Notes under the pieces: generated by a model
Seen by the model: only the letters and a program-made list of their open reading frames with translations
What the model was told of the DNA's origin: nothing
Database searches by the model: none
DNA from: Clarkia xantiana subsp. parviflora
Taxonomy: Eukaryota; Streptophyta; Magnoliopsida; Myrtales; Onagraceae
Assembly: GCA_036873135.1 (NCBI GenBank)
Contig: JAPTYO010000007.1
Location: forward strand, 7,608,763 to 7,672,762
Direction of reading: 5' to 3'
Length of the DNA stretch: 64,000 nt
Program-made: the position numbers and the translations under genes
Part shown: one piece after another, positions 24,752-35,891 of the stretch
Layout of the letters: every line of letters starts with the position of its first letter
Numbering within the stretch: position 1 is the stretch's first letter

Positions 24752-27700
24752 ATGGAAACACCGCCTAGAGAGGAGCTTCTGAAGAAGATCCAAGAGCTGG
24801 AGGATGGGCAGGCACACCTCATGCAGGAAATGTCCAGCCTCAAGCTCTCCGATCCGCGGTCGCGCCATCGCTCGCATTCCATCTCACCAAAACGCAACAG
24901 GTTGGCTTCAGCTACACGGAGGAGGAACAACGGAGGCGGGGCCACAAGGTTCGACTCTCGTTCTGCGTGGAGCCAGGGCTCAGCATCGTTCTCGCATTCT
25001 TCGCCACTTCAGAGGGAGAGCAGCAGTCTTGATCCCCCTCCTAACCAAGGCGGCGGTGGTGCTGGTCCCTCAGCTGCTAAGTTTACCAATAAGCAGTATT
25101 TGAATATATTGCAGTCCATGGCGCAGTCCGTTCATATATTTGATCTCAGTGGCCGCATCATATATTGGTGAGTTATAGTTCTTGAATTCGCGAACTCTTT
25201 TTGTTGGATTTCTGTGCTTCTTTACTAGGTGCATTTATTGTTACTTTGGTTTGTGCTGCCTTGCTCTGATTATTAATATAGAAAGCAACGTGCTATCTGT
25301 GAGCTTGAAGCTGATAACATTGACTCTCCATATGACATGGAAATGCTTGTAGGAGCCCAACTGCAGAAACCCTTTACGGTTATTCTGCTGCAGAAGCTCT
25401 TGGGGAGGATGCTATTGAGCTCCTAGTCGATCCTCAGGACTTTGAGCTTGCAAGTTTGATTATGAACCGAGTAAGGGTTGGTGAGGATTGGACTGGACAG
25501 CTCTTGGTCAAGAATAAAACAGGGGAAAGGTTTTTAGCAGCTTCAAGCAACACTCCCTTATATGATGATGACCATGATGATAATTCGCTGGTTGGGATAG
25601 TTTGTGTGTCCAACTACTCCAGGCCTTCTCAAGAGACGTTGCCACACTCAAGACAGCTAGAAACTGAGTCAAGCCTTAGCCGCCTTAGGAGCACCGCAGC
25701 CGCTAAGCTCGGTCTTGATTATGAACAACCACTTCAAGTTGCAATTGCCTCTAAATTCTCTAACTTGGTAAGTTCTCTATAGGGAGGTTCCTTTGGTTTA
25801 CCGTAGGGATTCTCAAGTTTTGAACTATGACTACCTGAAACAGGCATCCAAAGTAAGTAACAGAGTGAAGTCTAAAATGCGTGAACATAGCACTGATCGT
25901 GAAGGTGAAAGTGCTGATGCTCATCATTCTGATCACGGCTTTTCCGATGATCATCGTGACGATGGTGCTTCAAGTGGAGCTAGTACGCCTAGAGGAGATA
26001 TACCTCCAACCCCTTTTAGTCTAGGTTCAAATGGTCAAGCTTTTGATGAAAGTGAAAAACCAGCTTTTCACAAAATCTTGACCTCAAAGGCAGAGGCATG
26101 GATTGGTAAGAAGGGGCTTACATGGCCGTGGAGAGGAAACGGAAATGTGGGATCAGAGGCAACCGGTGCACTTTCTGAACCGCCCAAACGCTACCAAGAG
26201 AGTGATCCCATTATGAATAACAGTTACTCGGGTGATGGTAATAATGCAGTGAACCATGAAGCAAGAACCTTTTCGTCGTCCTCAATTAACTTAAATAGCA
26301 CAAGCAGTGCCAGTAGCTGCGGTAGCACAAGCAGTAGTGTCTTTAACAGGGTGGATATGGATACTGATGTGGACTGTGAGATTCTTTGGGAGGATATGAC
26401 AATTGGGGAGCGGATTGGCCAAGGTAAAACTGTCTGTCATTGTCACTGAATGCTTTGGTATAATTGGTTTATGTGAAAACTTTTTGATACGTTTTCTCCA
26501 CCAATAAGGCAAACTTGCATTCACAATTGTACAGTTAATTCTCTGTGTTCAATTCCTCGTGACTTGAAGTTTTTCATGAGAACTCTGGTCTGCCTCAATG
26601 ATTTCTTCTGAAACAATTTAAAGTGCTCTGTTATTCGTTTCATTCTGTTGTTCTGTTGGTTTGTCCTGTCTCAGGTTCTTGTGGAACTGTTTATCACGCT
26701 CTATGGAATGGATCAGTATGTTTTCTGCTCCTCCTTTTTGGTTTTATTTTCTAATAATTGGTTTCTGGCGGACTTTTCTTACAACAATGCTAAAACGGTA
26801 CCTATGAATAGAGCAATCTCAAGTACTATTCCTGTCCAAGAATGATGTTTTCGCGTTTTGTTATAATTCTTGTGCTTCAGATTGGATTGGTGTTCTCGTA
26901 GGATGTTGCAGTCAAGGTATTCTCAAAACAAGAATATTCAAATGATGTCATACTTTCTTTCCGACAAGAGGTATCTGTTTTAGTTGATGATCATGCTCCT
27001 CACTGTATCGGGTTAAACTGAATGAGACCTGACCAAAAGTGATAACATCTTGGAACATTCTAATATGACAATCTTGAATGAAGGTTGCTCTGATGAAAAG
27101 ACTTAGGCATCCAAACGTATTACTCTTCATGGGAGCTGTGACTTCACCACAACGACTTTGCATAGTCACTGAGTTCCTTCCACGGTCTATATCAAACCAT
27201 CATAACTTCAAATTATGTCTCAGAAACATCCAACCATGAATCATTCATCTGAAGTTAATCAAAGTTGGTTTTTTTAATGCAGTGGTAGTTTGTTCGGCTT
27301 ACTACAAAGAAACATGGCCAAGCTGGATTGGAGAAGGCGTGTCCATATGGCCTTGGATATAGTAAGAGTTAATGGTTCTATGTTCATCTGTATATGAACC
27401 AATTGACACTTTCTGCTTTCTTTGTTTGACCCTTATACAGGCAAGGGGAATGAATTATTTGCATCACTGCAACCCACCCATCATACATCGAGATTTGAAG
27501 TCCTCAAATTTACTAGTGGACAAGAATTGGAATGTGAAGGTCAGAGTACTTGTATTCTCTTGCATTTTGTTGATGTGTATTTATTTGGGGCATACTTTAT
27601 AGTGTTTTTGAAATGGATATTTTCATCATCTCGTAGGTTGCTGATTTCGGATTGGCTCGTCTCAAACGTGAAACATATCTGACATCAATGTCTGGGAACG

Positions 27701-28457
27701 GGACAGTAAGTGAATGACCCTGGAATCTTTCCCTTGAAAAACCCAAACCCAAGGCGTCTAATTACTCTCTTCCTGTTGTAGCCTCAATGGATGGCCCCAG
27801 AAGCTCTTCGTAATGAACCTGCAGATGAGAAGTGTGTTTTTATGACACTTTGCTTTCAGCGTTAATTGGATTCAACTGATTAGTTTTCTGACCTTCCGTT
27901 TTATGTTACTAATCTTGTACTTGAAACAACTGTAGGTCTGATGTATACAGCTTTGGTGTAGTAATGTGGGAGCTTGCCACCGAGAAGATCCCTTGGGATA
28001 ATCTCAACAACTCGATGCAGGTAAAAGAGGATAAATTTTGATAAAGCAAGGTTAGAGTGTCAAAAATGAAGTTTGCAATATATATATATATAATGCCTGT
28101 TTGATGGGGATTTATATATAGATTCGGGTTTCCATTAATTAGTGCGCTAGTTTAGTAAGTGCTGTGTTGTTGTGAGGGGGTTCAGGTGATTGGTGCAGTT
28201 GGATTCATGAACCAACGACTGGACATCCCAAAAGACGTTGATCCACGGTGGGCTTCCACAATGGAGAGCTGCTGGGATAAGTACGTAAAGTTGAGACTGT
28301 TCTTAGGTTCTTAACCCGATACTCTTTACTAACTAAAATTTTCATGTTTAGCAATCCACAATCTCGACCAAGCTTCCAGGAACTCATGGGCAAGCTCAAA
28401 GATCTGCAGAAACAATTACGCCCTTCATCTTTCATCTACAAGCTTCACGCTTCCTGA
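24752..28457 (+). CDS. PAS-domain Raf-like MAPKKK (group B2, RAF10/RAF11-like)
   Basis: Thirteen exons encode 734 aa: 24752-25167, 25353-25767, 25844-26423, 26675-26715, 26902-26970, 27084-27184, 27283-27361, 27441-27539, 27637-27705, 27782-27831, 27936-28020, 28186-28280 and 28352-28457. An N-terminal coiled-coil-like and serine/arginine-rich region precedes a PAS domain (about 115-225: [33 protein letters not shown]). A long serine-rich linker follows, then the kinase (about 460-720). The kinase motifs are complete: [14 protein letters not shown], lysine 489 in [14 protein letters not shown] (aspartate 585), DFG at 603-605 and the activation segment end GTPQWMAPE. Plant B2 Rafs with this layout act in ABA and osmotic-stress signalling upstream of SnRK2 kinases; that role is inferred from the family. 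The second intron is only 76 bp. Confidence 0.93.
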
Positions 28458-28920
28458 AGATGGCTAGCTTCATCTCTCTCTAGAAGGGAATTACTTCGAG
28501 AGACAGATCACATAGTCCATGTTCGCGATTAAGGCAATGGCATCGGAAATTTGAGGCGCATTGAGAGAGAGATTTCCGAAGAGGGACATCCACAGTTGTA
28601 CAGAAAAAAATGGTACAAATGTTTATGAGAAACAATAATTTGTACTCCAAATTCTTTGTTCGAGTTTCACCAACTCTGTTTTCATTCATAGTGGATTTCT
28701 GGGAAAACGTTCCTGTGTTGGTCCCACTTGGAGGTTTCTTTTCTTCTTAGAAGTGTTGTTGCTCCTCCAGTCTGTGAATACTACCTAGGGTTGATTCTGT
28801 GATGTGTTCTAAACATCTTATTCATACACATTTTTAGCATTGTAGAGATGATTATGCCATTAGCAACAACCAGAATATATATATATATATATATAAAACT
28901 AATTATATAGCTTAGTAAAA
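28458..28920. other. 3' UTR of the Raf-like gene and short spacer
   Basis: The first ~350 bp are the likely 3' untranslated region. An (AT)n run lies at about 28875-28896. Nothing else is recognisable. Confidence 0.5.
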
Positions 28921-29183
28921 TGTTATTGTCGATATTATTATTATTAGTGGCTAGAATATTATTAGGGATAATGTCTTTATTGGCTAAATTATTATTAGGG
29001 ATAGTATTTTTATCTTATAATATTTAGAATATTTATCTATAGGTTTCTTATAGGGTATTCTTATTAATGAAATATCAAACTTTCAACCATTAATTTTAGT
29101 CTCAATTAGAGATTAGGGTTTATTAGGAAGTAAGCTTTCTTATTTACGTGTTCTTCGTTCTATCAATATTCGGGCACGTATCA
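28921..29183. mobile_element. Solo LTR (probable Copia-type), 263 bp
   Basis: The segment begins TGTTATTGTC and ends GCACGTATCA, so it has TG...CA termini. It is flanked by the exact 5-bp duplication TAAAA at 28916-28920 and 29184-29188. The interior has features of short plant Copia LTRs: ATTATTAGGGATA repeats, then TTAATGAAATATCAAACTTTC and a run ending in TTCGTTCTATCAATATT. No internal retrotransposon sequence or second LTR is adjacent, so unequal recombination has probably left a solo LTR. The superfamily call is from general appearance. Confidence 0.7.
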
Positions 29184-29916
29184 TAAAAGTTGATGATAAA
29201 TACGAATATCAATTATTAATATAAGTTTAAAAAAATTATTATTAATATGATTTTAGTTAAAAATATTCAAGCTGATTTTTATGGTTTTGTAATATTTATA
29301 TTATTATCGTATATTCACAAATCACAACAGATGTATTAAAACTTAAGAGGCATCTTTTAATACAACACTTTTAAAAAGAAGTCATTGATGAAATAATTTT
29401 TACATAGTAATAATTATTAATTTATTTTTATCTTGATTGCAAATAAATTAAGCTTAAGAAATTGTCTGTATATAGGTTATTTTATACTTCTTTTTAAAAA
29501 AACTTAATTTTATACTTCTATTCCTTTCGGTCTTTTCAAGATTTTAGAGCTGGTATATAATAATATAAAGACAAGCGATAAATGGAATATCATTCTCAAA
29601 TACTTTATATAATTGCAATTTTTCATTTGGAAATTATATATAATATTATAATAATTTTCATAGGTTATATAAAAATTGTAACAATTTTTCATAGGTTATT
29701 TTTCATTAAATATTATAATATGATATTATAAAATTATTTGCATAAATGATTCTCATCCAAGAAAATATAAATTTAGTGATGTTGAGAAATAAAATATAAA
29801 AATGAATGTCGAGTTGTTATGTACAAATTATCTAAAAATTTAAATGTATAGATTATTTTTTTTTATATATAAATAGATTGATACTTACGATACTAATGTA
29901 ATATTCCATTTCCACT
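29184..29916. other. AT-rich spacer
   Basis: This spacer is very AT-rich DNA between the solo LTR and the hAT MITE. I see no gene, RNA or clear repeat in it. Confidence 0.5.
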
Positions 29917-30602
29917 TAGGGCTGGCGATGGTGAGGGTATGGTGCGAATAGCACTAATACCATGACCATACCATATTTTTTTCACTCATACCATAACCAT
30001 AACCAAAACCACTGCGGTTATGATTCTTCATACCATCACCATAACCATAACCATGGTTTTTAACCACGATTAAACCATTTAACCACAGTCATTCAAAATA
30101 ATACAACATCATTGTTTCATACAAGAAAAGTAAACATACATTCATTGTTTCATACACGAAATCCAAATTAAACATAACTTCATTGTTTCACTTAATTAAA
30201 AAAAGCACATCTTCAACGCCTATCACTTGCGATCTTCGATTCTCATTCACCATCACTTCCAATCGGGGTTACCTAATAATAAGAAATATAAACAAAAGAA
30301 TGGTGGGTGGGAAAGGGAACGGAATAAGAATTATAATATTTGACTAATAATTAAAGTATAATAATAATGTATATATATATAATAATATAAGTATTAGTAA
30401 TATATGTATTAATATTATATATATAGAGGTGATGGTTATAACCGCGGTCATGGACTGAATACCATAACCATAACCATAACCATTGCGGTTACAAGATTCA
30501 TCACCATAACCGCCCCTCACCATAATGGTGCGGTTAACCATTGCGGTAAATGGTGCGAATAACCATGGTTATTTGATTTTCACCGCACCATTGCCGGCCC
30601 TA
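29917..30602. mobile_element. hAT-type MITE, 686 bp, with exact 8-bp target duplication
   Basis: The left end TAGGGCTGGCGATGGTG (29917) and the reverse complement of the right end, TAGGGCCGGCAATGGTG, match at 15 of 17 positions. The element is flanked by TTTCCACT at 29909-29916 and at 30603-30610, an exact 8-bp duplication diagnostic of hAT insertion. Both sub-terminal regions are filled with ACCATAACC/GGTTATGGT repeats (about 29940-30080 and 30430-30560) and can fold back. The interior is AT-rich without a transposase. Confidence 0.88.
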
Positions 30603-30874
30603 TTTCCACTAGTTGTGGAGGAGAAATAAATACGAAGTATTTTACAACTAAATTAATTAAACTATACTAATTGGCGGAATATAAAAATGGATGAAGTTGG
30701 ACGTATCAATAAGTTAGGAAAACGATGGTCTGTCTCTCAAGTCTCACACATGTCTTGATTCTCCAACTTCACTTCAGTTTCAGATACAGTGGAGAGATTC
30801 TTACTCTCATCTGATGTGATCAGCTCCCAATTTCCAGCGCAGAAACCCTAAGAAAGAGTCCCGACGCTCCTCCA

Positions 30875-33800
30875 ATGGCTTTCTGGTGGCCTCTCCTCGT
30901 CCTTGGATTCGCTTACGCTATCTGCAGGTTCCTGCTGATGCTCATTCCTCCAAATGTACCATCGATCGACGTCGATACTTCTGATGGTACGCGTTTCACT
31001 CCATTCCCGTCTTTCCTTTTTGAGTGCCGAGTCTGATTTGAAGATCCATGTAATCTTTGGCTGTGTTATTGCGCTGCGACAGTGTTGGATGAGGGAAATC
31101 AGACGCGCGAGAACAGCTTCATCTATGTAAGTTTGTTTAATAGCTCTTAGTTGTATTTATTGTTATTTAGATTTCGATTTGATGTTATTAGACATTGTTA
31201 TTTGCGCAGTTTAGAGAATTTAGATCACTTTTTACTTCATCTCGAAGATGCTGTTGTATCTGCTCACATTTTGATGGATTTTTATTTGTTAAGCCGTGGA
31301 TCATTTCCCTGTTGAATAATATTCTTTATATCAAGTTCAGTTTACAGAAGTTAACTTAATGACTTCACTATCTCTGACGTGGATAGAATGTTTAAATGTG
31401 TTCATCTTGAATACGCAGATCCCTCCAAGAGGAAGGACTCAACAAGCTGACCGCAAAGTTCAGTGTTATGAACCTGCAACAATGAAATACCTGGGGTATT
31501 TCCCTGCACTTACACCAGACGAGGTAGGCTATAACCATTTACCATCATTACGATTAGTAGGTGCTTATATTGTGAATGTAGGCTTATCTTCTTTTACAAA
31601 TTTGTATTTAATAAATTTTATATGATCTCTTCATGTAATTTCAGTAATATTCCCTACTCCTTATAATGCTTATTTGTCAAATGCACAACTCACAGAATGT
31701 ATTACTTTATTTGTGTCTGATTAACCATGGCCATTAAGAGGTTATGTTGCGTAGGCTATGATTTATTTTGACCATTACATGAGGAAAACTATGCAGGTGA
31801 ATTGAATGATGGTGATTTAGTGAGTTCTTAGATATTCGGTGACGTTGTTTATCACGTACCTTGGCAGGTCACTGAGCGTGTGGCACAGGCAAAGAAGGCA
31901 CAAAAGATATGGGCAACTAGTAGCTTCAAGCTGAGGCGCCAGTTTCTGAGGATACTCTTGAAGTATATTATTGAACACCAAGATCTTATATGCGAGTAAG
32001 GAATATGCATTACTATTAATCAAGCAGAGTAACTTCCTCATCCATGTGGCTTTTCTGTTTCTCCTTCTACTAGTTAGTTAGCATGTTTGTCTTCATCATA
32101 AAAAAAATTACGTGTAGTAGTTTTGTTGCTTTTCCAAACTCTATTATTTATATGGGGTTGAGGACTAGGGAATATTCATGATGCTGATTTCTGTTTCAAT
32201 TTCACCAATTAACCTGTATCTCGCTTCTGTCTTGTTTATGGTATGGAATAGAATCTCATCACGTGACACTGGGAAGACAAAGGTAGATGCTTCTTTGGGA
32301 GAAATAATGACAACATGTGAGAAGATCACTTGGCTTCTTTCGGAAGGTGAAAAGTGGCTAAGACCTGAGTATAGGTACTGCTCATTGTTGGTATTCCCAC
32401 TAGACATAATAACATAAAAACAGTGGCACACTGGCACTAACATGACACTAATCTGAGAATACAATTACAGATGTTCAGGGCGATCGATGATTCATAAAAG
32501 ATCCAAGGTGGAATTTTATCCGCTTGGGGTAGTCGGTGCCATCGTCTCCTGGAACTATCCCTTTCACAATATGTTTAATCCAATGCTAGCAGCAGTATTT
32601 TCAGGAAATGCTATTGTGATTAAGGTACTTTAAATTGGATAACCTGTACGTTGAATATTCACCTTGATTTTTTCTGCACTGTTTAGAAGTGGTTAACCCT
32701 TATATGTATTTGATCTGTGACTTATGGAGATGGTTTAATTTCTGAAATATTGTTGGTGCTTCCCATCAAGTGCTTCTTGTGATAGCTTCTTCTAATTGGA
32801 TGAGCTGTTATGGCACATGATAATTATAATTTAATCAGAAAGTCCTTATAAAGGATTCTTGATCCTGGTCTGACTGCTTAACTTATATGGCCGTCTGTAG
32901 GTTTCAGAACATGCGAGTTGGTCTGGATGCTTCTACTACCGAATAATTCAATCAGCACTTGCTGCTGTAGGGGCCCCAGAAAACCTGGTTGATGTAATAA
33001 CAGGGTATGCATTTGTGGATTTTCTTCTTTTGATATATATATTTCGGATTTGTAAATCTTATTTGGATCTTTTGCAACAGGTTTGCTGAAACAGGGGAGG
33101 CACTTGTAAATTCAGTTGACAAGATTATATTTGTCGGGTCACCAGGAGTCGGAAAGCAGGTACAGGAACTCAGAGCGCTTTTATATGACTGAGATATCTT
33201 CATTACATTAAAGTCCGAACAGGAAGTCGCCTACTCTTATTATAGTAATGACATTAACACTTACCTAGTAAGCAAACCGATGGAGGCGAACTAGCTTGGT
33301 TCAACTGTGCTTTGCCTTGGGTCATTTTTGTTCCTCGTCCATCTTTCATAATTTCTTGGGACCAAGTTCAACCTTCTTTCTTATGTGTAGTAGCTCCAGG
33401 ATGAAACTTGCCGTGATCATTTCAATACTCACTTTTCCAAAATTTCACACTTTTCAGATAATGAGAAATGCTTCTGAGACCCTCATACCAGTGACATTGG
33501 AGCTTGGTGGAAAGGATGCATTCATTGTCTGTGACGATGCAGATATCCCCAATGTATGTTTCTATGGGTTTTTTTTTCCCTGAAATATAGTTTAATGTCT
33601 ATACTGTATAATGAGGTAAACTTTACTATTTGACATATAGGTTGCACAAGTTGCAGTTCGTGCTGTTCTTCAGTCGAGTGGACAGAATTGTGCTGGAGCA
33701 GAGAGATTTTATGTTCACAAAGGCGTTTATTCTTCATTTGTGAGCCATGTTGCAAAGATTGTAAAATCTGTATCAGCAGTGAGTGGCGCTCCTTGTATCT

Positions 33801-35169
33801 ACTCTCTAACTACTTTCTTTATTTTCCGTGAATTTCCTACATTGTATTTTGCAGATATTGCTGTTGCATAAGAGTTGAGTAATTTTGCAGGGACCACCAC
33901 TTGCAGGGAGGTATGACATGGGAGCCATCTGTGTGCAAGACCATTCTGAGAGGCTTCAGAATCTTCTAAATGACGCCTTGGACAAAGGAGCAGAAATTGT
34001 TGCTCGTGGAAGTTTTGGTCACTTGGGTGAAGATGCAGTCGATCAGTTTTTCCCACCAACTGTCGTTGTAAACGTAAACCACACGATGAATCTAATGCAA
34101 GAGGAGGTAAAATAATATACATATTTTATATATGAAGCACCTTCACCTGGTTAATTAGATGATAGGTGTTGTTTATTTTTTAGCTTTTGCATTTATTATG
34201 TCTGCATAAAAAAATAATCAAGAAGAAGATAGTGAGGAGGGTGAGGGCAATTGGCATTCATCAATTGAAAGTGATATGTGAATGACCTAATATGGCAGAC
34301 ATTTGGGCCGATCATGCCAATAATGATGGTTAGCAGTGATGAAGAAGCCATTAGACTTGCAAATGACTCAAGATATGGGCTTGGTTGTGCTGTTTTCTCG
34401 GGTAGTCAACGGCGGGCAAGAGAGATAGCTTCCCAGATACACTGTGGGGTTGCTGCAATTAACGACTTTGCATCTACTTATATGTGCCAGGTGAAACCCT
34501 ACCTCTCATAACATTCTGTCTGACTAGGAGTAGTTTCTAGATTTTCGGAAGAATAATATATTATTGTTGCTATTATGCAGTCGTTGCCATTTGGAGGAGT
34601 GAAGGACAGTGGATTTGGGAGATTCGCTGGGGTGGAAGGACTTAGAGCGTGCTGTCTGGTGAAAGCAGTGGTGGAGGATAGATGGTGGCCTTTCATCAAG
34701 ACCAAAATTCCAAAGCCTATTCAGGTCAGTCTGTGAAATGCATATAATCATTTATTTATGGGTTAAGAACCTAAAAACAGTCTCAGGTTTTACCCATGCT
34801 GAAATTTGGTGTTTAAGGATTAAAATGTCAATATGAACAGTCCCAGATTTCATTTTTGTTGAAATTTGGTGTTTCGGTGAAACCTGGGACTGTCTTTCTA
34901 CTATTTCGACAGTCTTTTTGATGATAGCTACTTGTTGATTGATCATAATGATTTGGAGACTTTTTTGCTTTGCGCGCACACACACACACACACAGTACCC
35001 TATTGCTGAGAACGGGTTCGAGTTCCAAGAATCTCTAGTAGAAGCACTGTATGGGCTGAGTGTGTGGGACCGGCTGCGAGCGCTAGTCAATGTTCTGAAA
35101 TTTCTAACTGACCAGACTCCTTCCACCACCACTAAGCAGAAGCGAAGAAGCAGCAACAGCAGCGGTTAG
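30875..35169 (+). CDS. ALDH22A1: Aldehyde dehydrogenase family 22 member (membrane-anchored)
   Basis: Fourteen exons encode 602 aa: 30875-30986, 31083-31126, 31419-31523, 31868-31995, 32252-32374, 32471-32624, 32901-33004, 33081-33159, 33458-33553, 33641-33778, 33891-34106, 34299-34490, 34581-34724 and 34996-35169. The N-terminus [19 protein letters not shown] is a hydrophobic signal anchor, as in plant ALDH22. The NAD(P)-dependent dehydrogenase core has [14 protein letters not shown], the cofactor-site FVGSPGVGK, catalytic glutamate 298 in LELGGKDA and catalytic cysteine 332 in [10 protein letters not shown]. The C-terminal tail is serine/lysine-rich. The length is close to the Arabidopsis protein (about 596 aa). 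The enzyme oxidises aldehydes and acts at the secretory membrane system by inference from the anchor; its natural substrate is not established. The leader holds AAACCCTA at 30843. The gene converges on the lipase gene. Confidence 0.94.
34759..34925. repeat. MITE family B fragment in the last ALDH22A1 intron
   Basis: GGGTTAAGAACCTAAAAACAGTCTCAGG at 34759 is the left terminus shared with the MITE at 42064-42433. Further inward there are two blocks of GAAATTTGGTGTTT and an inverted partner of CAGTCTCAGGTTT (AAACCTGGGACTG near 34880-34895). The canonical right end is missing. The fragment lies between ALDH22A1 exons 13 and 14. Confidence 0.6.
34976..34995 (+). repeat. (CA)n microsatellite forming the 3' splice site of the last ALDH22A1 intron
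   Basis: A run of CA dinucleotides ends in CACAG, and the last exon begins with TACCCTATTGCTGAG at 34996. The microsatellite therefore supplies the acceptor AG and occupies the place of the usual pyrimidine tract. Confidence 0.75.
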
Positions 35170-35891
35170 TATCAGTTAGAAGTAAGCTAGCCTAGCCAGC
35201 CCCATCCACGGTGCGATGCATATTTATTGCTTTAAACAAGGAACATGGGGCATTTTTGCCTTCTTGATGATTGTTTTCGGGTATCTCTCTTTAGTTAATG
35301 CAACGTTCCACTTCTTGAGAGGATGCACTCTTTTTGGCTAAAAATATGAAGGAAGCATTATCTATATTATTGACAACGGTAGTGTTGACTGTTGAGGCGT
35401 GCTTGAACTAATTAATAACTATTACAGTCCGGGAAGCAAGTATAATGTAACAAAGAAAGTGCGTGCGTTGAGACTGTTCTCGAGGCTACACAGTGGTAGG
35501 TAAACTATAGAGACCGTTACAATGAAGAGAAGTTGGATGTAATTTCAAAGTACAATGGAATTCATATTAATATGAATGTAATATGAGACGGTAATCAACA
35601 TTTCGCGTTACATCCATCCAAACGCATAACAAAATTGTATAGTGCGACATTTATGTAAATAAAGTAAAGAACGAAAATTAAGTTGATTTTGTCCCATCAC
35701 ATTAAAATAGAACACGTTACTTTTATAAATTCGGACATAACTTGCTCAAGGCAAGCATTTGATCCTTCTAAAGACTAAATAAGAAACATCTCATGTATCG
35801 TGTAGATTTGCGTGCATTGCGCCAATTTAAATAGACTTGATTCAGAAAAAAAATAAAACGGGGAATATCTCTATTAACAATAATGATAATT
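35170..35891. other. Convergent intergenic stretch between ALDH22A1 and the lipase gene
   Basis: This stretch holds the 3' UTRs of the two convergent genes. I see no coding potential or element ends in it. Confidence 0.55.
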
